Positions 55,850 to 64,000 of a DNA stretch of 64,000 nucleotides are shown here, piece after piece. Numbering within the stretch: position 1 is the first letter of the stretch; each line of letters opens with the position of its first letter. The notes beneath the pieces were generated by a model. It did not search any database. It saw nothing but the letters and a program-made list of their open reading frames with translations, and was not told the origin of the DNA. The DNA lies in NCBI GenBank assembly GCA_015068605.1, contig SVKF01000008.1:1-64000 (forward strand), written 5' to 3'. The translations under genes and the position numbers were made by a program. The stretch is from Oscillospiraceae bacterium. GTDB taxonomy: Bacteria; Bacillota; Clostridia; Monoglobales; Monoglobaceae.

Positions 55850-58459
55850 TTATTTTTTAAATATATATGAAATCAGTTTTGCGATTTCCATAATAATCAA
55901 CGGAACAAAAACCAGTCCCACAGCAATTAAATAAAGCTCTTTAGTCAAATATACAAGCCCGAATGCACTCTTAAGCGGTGTGAATAAAACGAGAAGAACA
56001 AGCAGAACCGAAATAAGAACAGCACCGTTTAGGGTCTTATTTGTGAACATTCCGATTTTAAAGAGAGAATGCTCGGAGCGCATATTGTAGCTATGAATAG
56101 TCTGGGACAAGGCAAGCACCATAAACGCCATTGTTTGACCGCCTTCAAGCTTACCCATTCTCGATTCGCCTATATAAAAGGCGAAAAGTGTCATAGCCGC
56201 AAACATTGCTCCCCAAAGAACAACCTTTATCCCCAAACCGTGGGCGAAGATGCCTTCATTTTTCGGCTTCGGTTTTTTGTCCATAACATCCGATTCCACA
56301 GCCTCCATTCCGAGAGCAATCGCAGGGAGGGAGTCTGTCACAAGGTTTATCCATAAAAGCTGCATTGAAAGAAGAGGCGTTTTATGCCACAAAAGCATAG
56401 CAACAAAAACAGTTATAACCTCACCAATATTTGTTCCGAGAAGGAAGCCGATTGTCTTTTTGATATTTGCATAAATACCGCGCCCTTCACGGACAGCATC
56501 AACAATTGTTGCAAAGTTGTCATCGGTAAGGGTCATATCAGCCGCACCCTTTGCAACATCTGTTCCGGTTATCCCCATTGCGCAACCGATATCCGCCGCC
56601 TTTAAGGCAGGAGCATCGTTAACGCCGTCTCCCGTCATGGAAACAACCTGCCCCCGTCTTTGCCAAGCCTTAACTATACGGATTTTATTTTCAGGGGAAA
56701 CTCTTGCATAAACCGATATATTTTCAACAACCTTATCAAGCTCGCTGTCGGTCATTTTATCAAGCTCCGCTCCGGTTATGGCTTTATCGCCGTCGTTTAA
56801 AATTCCAAGCTCACGGGCAATAGCCGAAGCTGTAATAATATGGTCACCGGTAATCATAACAGGCTTTATACCAGCCTTTTTGCAGACCTCAACCGCCGCT
56901 TTCGCTTCAGGGCGGGGCGGGTCAATCATTCCCACAAGTCCCATAAATATCAAATCTGTTTCGAGGTTTTCCGAAGTAAGATTTTCCGGAATAACATCAA
57001 TCTCTTTATATGCAATGGCAAGAACTCGGAGAGCATTTTCGCTCATTTCCCTGTTGATTTCCTTCGCCTTTTCAAAATCTCCGCTTATGGAACGGGTTTC
57101 TATAACATCAAAAGCACCCTTGACGATAACAATATTTTTTCCGTCGATTTTGTTGATTGTTGACATAAGTTTTCTGTCGGAGTCGAATGGGATTTCCCCA
57201 AGTCTTGGGTATTGTTCCAAAAGATTATCCTTTGAAATTCCCATATTGTGTGCCGCATAAACGATTGCAGTTTCCGTCGGGTCGCCTATATGAGTAACCT
57301 CATCGCCGTTTACCACAATAGAACCGTCACAGCAAAGAGTTGCATAAGTTATAAGCTGACGGGCTTTATCCGTAACATTTTCGGAAATATTTTCCGTCTC
57401 ATTTCCGTCCGTATACGCCTTAACCAATGTCATCTGATTCATCGTAAGCGTTCCTGTTTTATCGGAACATATAATTGAAGCACTGCCCAAAGTCTCAACG
57501 GCAGGAAGTCTGCGGATAAGAGCATTTTTCTTAACCATTCGCTGAACACCGATTGACAAAACAATGGTGACGATAGCAGGAAGTCCTTCGGGAATTGCCG
57601 AAACTGCAAGGGAAACCGCTGTCATAAAAATCTCCATGGCAGGGATATTGTTTGCAATACCGACAACAAATATAATCGCACAGGCAATTACTGCAATAAC
57701 ACCCAAATATTTACCCAAGGAAGCAAGTTTTTGCTGGAGTGGGGTCTGTCCGCTCTCCTCATTGTCAAGGAGGTTTGCGATTTTACCCATTTCAGTATCC
57801 ATACCCGTGGCACAGACAACCGCAACCGCTGTTCCGTAAGTTATGCTGCAACCTGAAAACACCATATTACTTCTGTCGCCAAGAGGTGCATTTTCATCAA
57901 TAATTGCCTCGGAATCTTTTTCAGAGGGAACAGATTCTCCCGTCAGAGCCGATTCTTCACTTTTCAGGCTGACAGAATGGATAAGTCTCGCATCAGCAGG
58001 GACAAAATCTCCGGCTTCGAGACGGATTATATCCCCCGGAACAAGCAAAGATGCATCTATAATTTTCTCTTCCCCGTCACGGATAACTCTGGCGTGGGGG
58101 GCAGACATATTTTTAAGCGCATCAAGAGCCTTTTCCGCCTTGCTCTCCTGAACAACACCCATAATCGCATTTAAAACCACAATCAGCAAAATAAGGGCAG
58201 GCTCAAAAAACTCTTTGGGATTTCCTTCAACAATCGCAACGCCAAAAGAAATTGCCGCCGCCGCAATCAGCATCAGAATCATAACATCCTTAAACTGTTC
58301 CGCAAATTTTTGAAATGCCGTTTTCTTCTTTTTTTCCTTCAGTTTGTTTTCACCGTATTCATTTAAAAGACGTTCAACGCAAGCAGATGACAATCCGCTT
58401 TTTTCGTCGGTTTTAAGAACGGATAAGGTCTCTTCTTTGGTTTTACTGTGAAATAACAA
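55850..58459 (-). CDS. P-type cation ATPase (Ca2+/Mn2+ type)
   Basis: 869 aa, P2-type. Motifs in order: PGDIIRLEAGDFVPADARL (actuator), TGES, VAVSAIPEGLPAIVTIVLSIGVQRM (TM4 ion site), ICSDKTGTLTMNQMTL (phosphorylated Asp), KGAFD, MITGDH, MTGDGVNDAPALKAADIG, and TM5-6 with NIGEVITVF and WINLVTDSLPAIALGME. N-terminal cation-ATPase domain present. The family exports Ca2+ or Mn2+; the yybP-ykoY leader upstream points to Mn2+. Start TTG 58459, 8 nt after AAGGAGG. Confidence 0.92.
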   Translation of the reverse strand: MLFHSKTKEETLSVLKTDEKSGLSSACVERLLNEYGENKLKEKKKKTAFQKFAEQFKDVMILMLIAAAAISFGVAIVEGNPKEFFEPALILLIVVLNAIMGVVQESKAEKALDALKNMSAPHARVIRDGEEKIIDASLLVPGDIIRLEAGDFVPADARLIHSVSLKSEESALTGESVPSEKDSEAIIDENAPLGDRSNMVFSGCSITYGTAVAVVCATGMDTEMGKIANLLDNEESGQTPLQQKLASLGKYLGVIAVIACAIIFVVGIANNIPAMEIFMTAVSLAVSAIPEGLPAIVTIVLSIGVQRMVKKNALIRRLPAVETLGSASIICSDKTGTLTMNQMTLVKAYTDGNETENISENVTDKARQLITYATLCCDGSIVVNGDEVTHIGDPTETAIVYAAHNMGISKDNLLEQYPRLGEIPFDSDRKLMSTINKIDGKNIVIVKGAFDVIETRSISGDFEKAKEINREMSENALRVLAIAYKEIDVIPENLTSENLETDLIFMGLVGMIDPPRPEAKAAVEVCKKAGIKPVMITGDHIITASAIARELGILNDGDKAITGAELDKMTDSELDKVVENISVYARVSPENKIRIVKAWQRRGQVVSMTGDGVNDAPALKAADIGCAMGITGTDVAKGAADMTLTDDNFATIVDAVREGRGIYANIKKTIGFLLGTNIGEVITVFVAMLLWHKTPLLSMQLLWINLVTDSLPAIALGMEAVESDVMDKKPKPKNEGIFAHGLGIKVVLWGAMFAAMTLFAFYIGESRMGKLEGGQTMAFMVLALSQTIHSYNMRSEHSLFKIGMFTNKTLNGAVLISVLLVLLVLFTPLKSAFGLVYLTKELYLIAVGLVFVPLIIMEIAKLISYIFKK

Positions 58460-58477
58460 AAAAATACCTCCTTTAAA

Positions 58478-58645
58478 ATTAAAAGCCCAAGCGCAACCTC
58501 TTGCTGCACTTGAGCCTTGATTTCTGAAAATACAGACTCAGATACAGCATTAGTATGTATGAGTCTGGCAATTTAAAACAAGCCAGGTCAAAGACCAGGA
58601 TGTTGACTTGCTACGCAATGCGCTTGCTACTCCCTCACAGGAATT
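58478..58645 (-). promoter_or_regulatory. yybP-ykoY (Mn2+) riboswitch
   Basis: Minus strand leader of the P-type ATPase. It has GAGGGAGTAGCAAGC near the 5' end, CAACATCCTGG, and the paired arms AAGCGCAACCTC...AGTGCAGCAAGAGGTTGCGCTT that enclose a terminator-like helix before the ribosome binding site. The GGGAGTAG motif and the linked cation ATPase match the Mn2+-sensing yybP-ykoY class. The call is by eye; a covariance search would settle it. Confidence 0.8.
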
Positions 58646-58651
58646 TATTAT

Positions 58652-58680
58652 ATTATAACAATTTTTGCCTCAAATGTCAA
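58652..58680 (-). promoter_or_regulatory. promoter of the yybP-ykoY / ATPase transcript
   Basis: Minus strand TTGACA, 17 nt, TATAAT. Confidence 0.9.
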
Positions 58681-58721
58681 GCCGGTTTATTAAAACTAAT
58701 TCTTAAATTACTCATTATATG

Positions 58722-58750
58722 TTGCAAAAATAAGAAAAATGTGTTATAAT
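58722..58750 (+). promoter_or_regulatory. promoter of the aconitase-icd operon
   Basis: TTGCAA, 17 nt, TATAAT. Confidence 0.8.
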
Positions 58751-58789
58751 TGCTTCATATTCAATTTTATATGGAAAGGATTTGATGAA

Positions 58790-60721
58790 ATGGGCTTAAC
58801 GCTTACAGAAAAAATCTTAAACGCTCATATTGTCGACGGTAAAGCCGAAAAAGGCAGTGAAATCGGCATAAGAATTGACCAGACTTTAACTCAGGACGCA
58901 ACAGGGACAATGGCGTATCTTGAATTTGAAGCTATGGGTATCCCCAGAGTCAGAACTGAAAAATCCGTGGCTTATATTGACCACAATACTTTACAGTCAG
59001 GCTTTGAAAATGCCGATGACCACAGATTTATCGGCTCTATTGCAAAAAAACACGGTATTTATTTCAGCCGTCCCGGTAACGGCATTTGTCACCAGGTTCA
59101 CCTTGAACGCTTTGGTGTTCCGGGCAAAACCTTAATCGGTTCAGACAGCCACACTCCAACAGGCGGCGGTCTTGGTATGATTGCTATTGGTGCAGGCGGG
59201 CTTGATGTTGCTGTTGCTATGGGTGGCGGTGCTTATTATATAACATACCCAAAAATCGTTAAAGTTAATCTTTCAGGTTCACTTTCTTCTTGGTGCTCTG
59301 CAAAAGATGTTATTTTAGAGGTTTTAAAGAGACTCAGCGTTAAAGGCGGAGTTGGAAAAGTTATTGAATACTGCGGTGAGGGTGTTAAAACTCTTTCCGT
59401 TCCCGAAAGAGCAACCATAACAAATATGGGTGCGGAGCTTGGAGCGACAACTTCAATTTTCCCGTCTGATGAAATAACAAAAGAATTTTTAAAGGCACAA
59501 AAGAGAGAAGAAGTTTGGACAGCTCTTTCTGCTGATGCTGATGCAGTTTATGATGAGGTTGTTGAAATCAATCTTTCCGATATTGAGCCTGCGGCGGCTT
59601 GTCCTCATTCACCCGATAACATTAAATCTGTTAATGAAATCGGCGAAATGAAGATTGACCAGGTTTGTATCGGGTCCTGCACTAACAGTTCTCTCCTTGA
59701 TATGCTCAAGGTTGCGCATATCTTAAAGGGTAAAACCGTTCATCCCGATGTTTCTTTATCTATCGCACCTGGCTCAAAGCAGGTTTTAAATATGCTTGCG
59801 CAGTGCGGAGCATTATCCGACCTTATTGATGCAGGCGCAAGAATACTCGAGAGTGCTTGCGGACCGTGTATCGGTATGGGACAGTCCCCGAACTCAAAGG
59901 GTATCTCCCTCCGTACATTCAACCGTAACTTTGAAGGAAGAAGCGGTACTAAAGACGGTCAGATTTATCTTGTTTCCCCTGAAGTTGCGGCAGTTTCAGC
60001 CCTCACAGGCGTTTTAACCGACCCAAGAACTCTTGGTGAAATGCCAAAGTTTGAGCTTCCCGAGGAGTTTATCATAAACGATAATATGGTTGTTACTCCT
60101 GCAACACCTGACGAGGCTGACTCCGTTGAAATCTTAAGAGGACCGAACATTAAACCGTTCCCGAAAACTTCTCCACTTGATGAAAGCATTGAATGTAAAT
60201 GCTCTTTAAAGGTTGGCGATAATATAACAACAGACCATATTATGCCTGCAGGAGCGAAAATTCTTCCGCTTCGTTCAAATATTCCTGCAATTTCTCAGTA
60301 TTGCTTCACAGTTTGCGACGAGGAATTTCCGAAACGAGCTGAAGCTCTCGGAAAGAGCGTAATTGTTGGCGGCGTGAACTATGGTCAGGGCTCATCCCGT
60401 GAACACGCGGCTCTCGCTCCGCTCCATTTGGGAGTTAAGGCAGTTTTGGTTAAGTCTTTTGCGAGAATTCACCGTTCAAACCTCATCAATGCAGGTATCC
60501 TTCCTTTGACCTTTGCAAACGAAGCTGACTATGACAGAATTTCAGAGGGCGATGATTTGGCTTTTGAAAATCTTAAGGAAAGAATCGTAAAGGGCGAGGA
60601 TGTTGTTCTTAAGAATAAGACAACAGGCGAAGAGATTATCTGTAAATGTGAGCTGACCGACGGAACAAAGGCGATTATTTTAGCCGGCGGACTCTTAAGC
60701 TACACAAAAGAGAATATATAG
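58790..60721 (+). CDS. Aconitate hydratase
   Basis: 643 aa. [4Fe-4S] enzyme converting citrate to isocitrate. Motifs: [31 protein letters not shown] (active-site region), [13 protein letters not shown] (first cluster Cys), [17 protein letters not shown] (other two Cys), and swivel domain [14 protein letters not shown]-type [14 protein letters not shown]. Size places it with the shorter aconitase branch rather than the roughly 900-aa AcnA. ATG 58790 follows GGAAAGGA; the track's 58739 lies on the promoter. 11 nt before icd. Confidence 0.93.
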   Translation: MGLTLTEKILNAHIVDGKAEKGSEIGIRIDQTLTQDATGTMAYLEFEAMGIPRVRTEKSVAYIDHNTLQSGFENADDHRFIGSIAKKHGIYFSRPGNGICHQVHLERFGVPGKTLIGSDSHTPTGGGLGMIAIGAGGLDVAVAMGGGAYYITYPKIVKVNLSGSLSSWCSAKDVILEVLKRLSVKGGVGKVIEYCGEGVKTLSVPERATITNMGAELGATTSIFPSDEITKEFLKAQKREEVWTALSADADAVYDEVVEINLSDIEPAAACPHSPDNIKSVNEIGEMKIDQVCIGSCTNSSLLDMLKVAHILKGKTVHPDVSLSIAPGSKQVLNMLAQCGALSDLIDAGARILESACGPCIGMGQSPNSKGISLRTFNRNFEGRSGTKDGQIYLVSPEVAAVSALTGVLTDPRTLGEMPKFELPEEFIINDNMVVTPATPDEADSVEILRGPNIKPFPKTSPLDESIECKCSLKVGDNITTDHIMPAGAKILPLRSNIPAISQYCFTVCDEEFPKRAEALGKSVIVGGVNYGQGSSREHAALAPLHLGVKAVLVKSFARIHRSNLINAGILPLTFANEADYDRISEGDDLAFENLKERIVKGEDVVLKNKTTGEEIICKCELTDGTKAIILAGGLLSYTKENI

Positions 60722-60732
60722 GAGATAAAATA

Positions 60733-61944
60733 ATGGAAAAGATTAAAATGATAACTCCCCTTGTCGAAATGGACGGGGATGAAATGACAAGAATTATATG
60801 GAAAATGATAAAGGATATTCTTTTAACTCCATATATTGATTTGAAAACAGAGTATTACGATTTGGGTCTCGAACATAGAAACGAAACCAATGACAAGGTT
60901 ACATTCGACAGCGCAGAAGCAACAAAGAAATACGGTGTTGCCGTAAAATGCGCAACAATTACGCCAAATGCTGACCGTATGACAGAATATAACCTTAAGG
61001 AAATGTGGAAATCCCCCAACGGAACAATCAGAGCAATCCTTGACGGAACAGTTTTCAGAACTCCGATTATCGTTAAGGGAATAACCCCGTTTATTCCGAC
61101 TTGGACAAAGCCTATAACAATCGCAAGACACGCATACGGCGATGTTTATAAGAATACAGAAATGCAGGTTCCCGAGGGCTCAAAGTGCGAACTGGTTATG
61201 ACAGATAAAGACGGAAACGAAACCCGCTCTTTAATCCACGAGTTCAGCGGAAGCGCAGGTATTATTCAGGGTCTTCACAATATTGATAAGTCAATCGGAA
61301 GCTTTGCAAGAAGCTGTTTCAACTTTGCTCTTGACACAAAGCAGGATTTGTGGTTTGCAACAAAGGATACAATCTCCAAAAAGTATGACCACCGCTTCAA
61401 AGACATCTTCAACGAAATCTTTGAAAGCGAATATAAGGAAAAGTTTGATGCGGCAGGCATTGAATATTTCTACACACTCATTGACGATGCGGTTGCAAGA
61501 GTTGTTCGCTCCGAGGGTGGATATATCTGGGCTTGTAAGAACTATGACGGCGATGTTATGAGCGATATGGTTGCAACTGCTTACGGCAGCCTTGCTATGA
61601 TGACATCCGTTCTCGTTTCCCCTGACGGCGTTTATGAATACGAAGCGGCACACGGCACAGTTCAGAGACATTATTATAAACACTTAAAAGGCGAAAAAAC
61701 CTCAACAAACAGTGTTGCAACACTCTTTGCATGGACAGGCGCTTTAAGAAAAAGAGGCGAAATGGATAACACTCCTGACCTCTGCGCCTTTGCAGACAAG
61801 CTTGAAGCTGCAACGATTAAGACAATCGAGGACGGCATTATGACAGGCGACTTGGCGCTCTTATCAAGCCTTCCGAATAAGAAAAAGGTTGACACAGAGG
61901 AATTTCTCCTTGCAATCAACGAAAGACTCAAAGAAATGCTTTAA
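60733..61944 (+). CDS. icd: NADP-type isocitrate dehydrogenase, eukaryotic-like subfamily
   Basis: 403 aa. Oxidative decarboxylation of isocitrate to 2-oxoglutarate. Blocks: [20 protein letters not shown] at the N terminus, [68 protein letters not shown] and [11 protein letters not shown]. This pattern is that of the IDH1/2-like type II enzymes, not the E. coli Icd type. With aconitase it supplies 2-oxoglutarate for glutamate; citrate synthase is not in the window. Confidence 0.93.
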   Translation: MEKIKMITPLVEMDGDEMTRIIWKMIKDILLTPYIDLKTEYYDLGLEHRNETNDKVTFDSAEATKKYGVAVKCATITPNADRMTEYNLKEMWKSPNGTIRAILDGTVFRTPIIVKGITPFIPTWTKPITIARHAYGDVYKNTEMQVPEGSKCELVMTDKDGNETRSLIHEFSGSAGIIQGLHNIDKSIGSFARSCFNFALDTKQDLWFATKDTISKKYDHRFKDIFNEIFESEYKEKFDAAGIEYFYTLIDDAVARVVRSEGGYIWACKNYDGDVMSDMVATAYGSLAMMTSVLVSPDGVYEYEAAHGTVQRHYYKHLKGEKTSTNSVATLFAWTGALRKRGEMDNTPDLCAFADKLEAATIKTIEDGIMTGDLALLSSLPNKKKVDTEEFLLAINERLKEML

Positions 61945-61950
61945 ATTTCA

Positions 61951-61990
61951 AGAGGGGCTATGGCAAATCGATTTTGCCATAGCCCTTATT
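61951..61990 (+). terminator. terminator of aconitase-icd
   Basis: GGGCTATGGCAAA / TTTTGCCATAGCCC, nearly perfect stem, followed by TTATTTTG. The core again resembles the dispersed GGCTRTRGCAAA palindrome. Confidence 0.82.
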
Positions 61991-62041
61991 TTGCGCCTAT
62001 TTATTTTTTGTATATTTTCTTAATTAATATAAGAAAAAATG

Positions 62042-62070
62042 TTGCTAAAATATAAAATATATGTTATAAT
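62042..62070 (+). promoter_or_regulatory. promoter of structured RNA copy 3
   Basis: TTGCTA, 17 nt, TATAAT. Confidence 0.8.
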
Positions 62071-62076
62071 ATATAT

Positions 62077-62260
62077 TGCCAAATGATTTGAAATATTTCT
62101 GCAATTATGGGATAATGTATCCCTCTTTTTTCGTATCCTATGTTTGAATTTGATAAAAACACAAATTCCACACATGGGATATGCAGAAATATCTTAAAAT
62201 TGTTTGGCGACAATCGGAGTTTGTGTTTTTTATGCGTCGACTCCGGTTGGCGCATTTTTT
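62077..62260 (+). ncRNA. Structured RNA with apical-loop pseudoknot, copy 3 (leader-type)
   Basis: Outer stem GCCAAA / TTTGGC and ATATTTCTGCA (62093-62103) / TGCAGAAATAT (62182-62192). Inside are a GGGATA-ATG-TATCCC hairpin and a hairpin ATCCTATGT / ACATGGGAT. Apical AAAAACACAAA (62155-62165) is perfectly complementary to TTTGTGTTTTT (62220-62230). AATCGGAG follows the outer stem and can pair with CTCCGGTT of the terminator. Terminator TGCGTCGAC-TCCG-GTTGGCGCA plus TTTTTT (62233-62260). The ribosome binding site of the next gene begins only about 10 nt later. Closest to copy 4, with compensatory changes in the terminator stem. Confidence 0.78.
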
Positions 62261-62279
62261 ATGATATAAAGGAGGAAAT

Positions 62280-62516
62280 ATGAATATAAAAGAAGAACTT
62301 TTTAAAAGTGTGGCTCTCGAAATTCTGTCCGATGAAATAAGTAATATTAAAATAGATGTTGGAAACATCGAAGACACCCAAGCCATAAAAATTCTTGGAG
62401 AAATTCAGGACATTCTTCACAATAAATATAATGAAGATGATTTTATAATCGTTGAAGAAATTGTCCGTGTATTTGAAAAATATCATATCAGCGCAGGTCC
62501 ATGCCACGATTTTTAA
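62280..62516 (+). CDS. Small protein of unknown function, 78 aa
   Basis: MNIKEELFKSVALEILSDEI..., acidic and largely helical, ending EYHISAGPCHDF-like (YHISAGPCHDF). No TM segment. Strong AAAGGAGGAAAT site before ATG 62280. It lies directly behind the terminator of structured RNA copy 3, so expression probably depends on readthrough. A Cys-His-Asp-Phe C terminus of this form seems to recur in small clostridial proteins in my recollection, but no function is known to me. No terminator is obvious after it. Confidence 0.72.
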   Translation: MNIKEELFKSVALEILSDEISNIKIDVGNIEDTQAIKILGEIQDILHNKYNEDDFIIVEEIVRVFEKYHISAGPCHDF

Positions 62517-62592
62517 ACAACCTAAGAGGGATAAAAAAATATCAATACATATTTTGGCAGATTACATTTTATTTACAAATTTATAAAACATA

Positions 62593-62621
62593 TTGAAATA
62601 ATTTCCTGTCCGTTATATAAT
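62593..62621 (+). promoter_or_regulatory. promoter of the SLH-PstS-like gene
   Basis: TTGAAA, 17 nt, TATAAT, 29 nt before ATG 62650. Confidence 0.75.
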
Positions 62622-62649
62622 TATATCATAATTTAAGGAGGTATGATTT

Positions 62650-64000
62650 ATGAAAAAATTTGTTAGTTTAATTATTGCGTTGATGCTTGTTTTTTCTACT
62701 CTTTCCGCCTATGCAGAGGATTTTGTCAAGTTTTCCGTATCTTACCCCGAAGGCGAAAAGCTCTGGGCAGAGGATTATCAGGCATATACACGCCTTGCCC
62801 TGCGTTTTGCGGATGATAAGACGACCATCCCTCTTTCCGAATACTATGACGGATATGTTTATGCATTAGTTCCCGAAAAGGACAAGGACAGAGATGTTGA
62901 AGTTTTTATATCCGAGGACAAGACTTTCACCGACGAAACAAGTGATTACAGCTACGAAATGACCATTATGAAGCTTATGGCGGCTCGTGGGGTTATAAAC
63001 GGTGACGGTGAGGGCAGAGCAAATCCTAATTCCAACATAACAAGAGCCGAGGCAACCGCAATGGTTATGCGATTTTTAGGGCTTAACGAAACCGAAAACA
63101 AAAACACGGGCTTTAAGGATGTTAAAGAAACCGACTGGCACGCAGGCGTTATTGCAGCGGCGAAGAATATCGGTCTTATACAGGGTGACTCCCCCGACAC
63201 ATTCAGCCCAAACAGACTTGTTTCCCGTGAAGAAATGGTGACTATGATTGCGAGAGCCACATGGATTTCGGGGCTTCAGAGAGAAAATCAGGTTACAGAC
63301 GATGACCGTGGAAATATCCCCGATTACAAAGATTATGAGTATATTTCCGATTGGGCAAGAAATTCCTATGAAACCATGCGGTCATTTGCAGTTGCCGACT
63401 GGACACCTACTTTCGGAGAAGCAAACATACACGGAGAACCAATCGACTATCTTTACGCTCACCCATATTACCCTGCAACAAGATTTGAAGCAGCGGTTAT
63501 GCTTTATAGAGTTTGGGATAGTTACTTTATAAATCCAAGTCAAATCGCTATTGAATACGGATTTGACAAGGAGATGCCCGTAATTGACGGGTCAACCTCA
63601 ACCTATCCGTTTACAGAGGCGGTTTACCGAAACCTTTTTATCGGCGGTTGGTATCATCCCGATATGCCAAGAAAGCACAGCAAGAGCCACGCCTCATACG
63701 AAAGGCTTATAAACGGCGAGGTTGATATGCTTTTTGCCTCGGTTTATCCTGCCAGTGATATTTTAGCCCTTGCTAAAGAAAAAGGCGTTGAGCTGGAGCT
63801 TATCCCAATCGCTTATGATGCCATGATTTTCTTTACCAATGCCGACAATCCCATAAAAGGGCTGACAAAGGAACAGATTTCCAAAATTTATGTAAACAAT
63901 ACTTATGAGAACTGGAGTCAGCTCGGTGGCGAGGATTCCCTCTTGTATCCATACTGTCGTAACAATGACAGCGGAAGCCACGCACAAATGGAGAGACATT
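62650..64000 (+). CDS. SLH-domain protein fused to a PstS-like substrate-binding domain, 3' end cut by window edge
   Basis: 450 residues lie in the window; not in the ORF track because no stop is reached. Signal peptide (MKKFVSLIIALMLVFSTLSAYA). Then a short domain, two clear SLH repeats (about 105-145, MAARGVINGDGEGRANPNSNITRAEA; about 152-205, AAAKNIGLIQGDSPDTFSPN) and a weaker third. From about residue 300 a phosphate-binding-protein-like domain: VIDGSTSTYPFTEAVYRNLF, NGEVDMLFASVYPASDILALAKEKG, FFTNADNPIKGLTKEQISKIYVNNTYENWSQLGG. The last resembles the PstS NPVxxLTxxQLxxIF...TNW block. Suggests a wall-anchored solute-binding protein. Ribosome binding site AAGGAGGT. Confidence 0.85.
   Translation, partial: MKKFVSLIIALMLVFSTLSAYAEDFVKFSVSYPEGEKLWAEDYQAYTRLALRFADDKTTIPLSEYYDGYVYALVPEKDKDRDVEVFISEDKTFTDETSDYSYEMTIMKLMAARGVINGDGEGRANPNSNITRAEATAMVMRFLGLNETENKNTGFKDVKETDWHAGVIAAAKNIGLIQGDSPDTFSPNRLVSREEMVTMIARATWISGLQRENQVTDDDRGNIPDYKDYEYISDWARNSYETMRSFAVADWTPTFGEANIHGEPIDYLYAHPYYPATRFEAAVMLYRVWDSYFINPSQIAIEYGFDKEMPVIDGSTSTYPFTEAVYRNLFIGGWYHPDMPRKHSKSHASYERLINGEVDMLFASVYPASDILALAKEKGVELELIPIAYDAMIFFTNADNPIKGLTKEQISKIYVNNTYENWSQLGGEDSLLYPYCRNNDSGSHAQMERH

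Overview
The window looks like a chromosomal segment of a low-GC, Gram-positive Clostridia-type Firmicute, probably an uncultured gut lineage. The grounds are the AT-rich composition, GGAGG-type ribosome binding sites, TTGACA/17/TATAAT promoters, many rho-independent terminators, TTG and GTG starts, T-box, glycine, Mn2+-type and L10/L13 leaders, S-layer-homology (SLH) surface proteins, and Firmicute-type rplJL, rplGB and rpoBC genes. I see no rRNA, tRNA, CRISPR array, transposase, integrase or phage gene.

Layout. 1-2.3 kb: the start of an SLH surface protein (cut by the window edge) divergent from an XRE regulator. 2.5-9 kb: class II aldolase, a small structured RNA (copy 1 of 4), a 32-residue protein, an SLC13-type permease, a metallophosphoesterase, a MsmX/UgpC-type sugar ABC ATPase and a zinc-ribbon protein. 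8.8-14.3 kb: the str operon rplGB-rpsL-rpsG-fusA-tuf (minus strand), with a four-unit tandem repeat of about 118 bp between rpsG and fusA. 14.4-20.3 kb: mgtE, sfsA, cysK and a TetM-like translational GTPase fused to a YacP/Rae1-like NYN nuclease domain. 20.4-25.9 kb: a glycan cluster (GH38 alpha-mannosidase, lyxose/mannose isomerase, Asp-box sialidase-like protein, polysaccharide deacetylase). 25.9-27.6 kb: a Trp T-box leader and a lone trpB. 27.6-28.6 kb: intergenic repeats. 28.7-32.0 kb: rpmG-secE-nusG-rplKAJL (minus). 32.2-34.3 kb: a YkvI-like permease, then rplM-rpsI behind an L13-type leader. 34.7-36.7 kb: two sugar ABC permeases without a binding protein. 37.0-38.7 kb: a glycine riboswitch and an AGCS symporter. 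38.8-44.1 kb: a DHHW/MBOAT O-acyltransferase pair, a lipoprotein and an ABC exporter. 44.8-52.3 kb: rpoBC (plus). 52.4-54.1 kb: two small membrane proteins flanking a back-to-back pair of structured RNAs (copies 4 and 2). 54.5-58.6 kb: OadB and OadG-like subunits, then a P-type cation ATPase behind a yybP-ykoY (Mn2+) riboswitch. 58.8-61.9 kb: aconitase and eukaryotic-type isocitrate dehydrogenase. 62.0-62.5 kb: structured RNA copy 4-like leader (copy 3) and a 78-aa protein. 62.65 kb to the end: an SLH protein fused to a PstS-like binding domain, cut by the window edge.

Two points stand out. First, the normally continuous Firmicute superoperon rpmG-secE-nusG-rplKAJL-rpoBC-rplGB-rpsLG-fusA-tuf is present here in three separated blocks on two strands. 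Second, four copies of one structured RNA type each have their own sigma-A promoter, a long hairpin, an apical AAAAAC-R-C loop exactly complementary to a segment just before the terminator (a pseudoknot with compensatory changes), and an intrinsic terminator. Two copies sit as leaders whose terminator abuts the ribosome binding site of a small gene; the other two stand alone. I cannot assign this RNA to a named family from memory, and it is my best candidate for an undescribed element.
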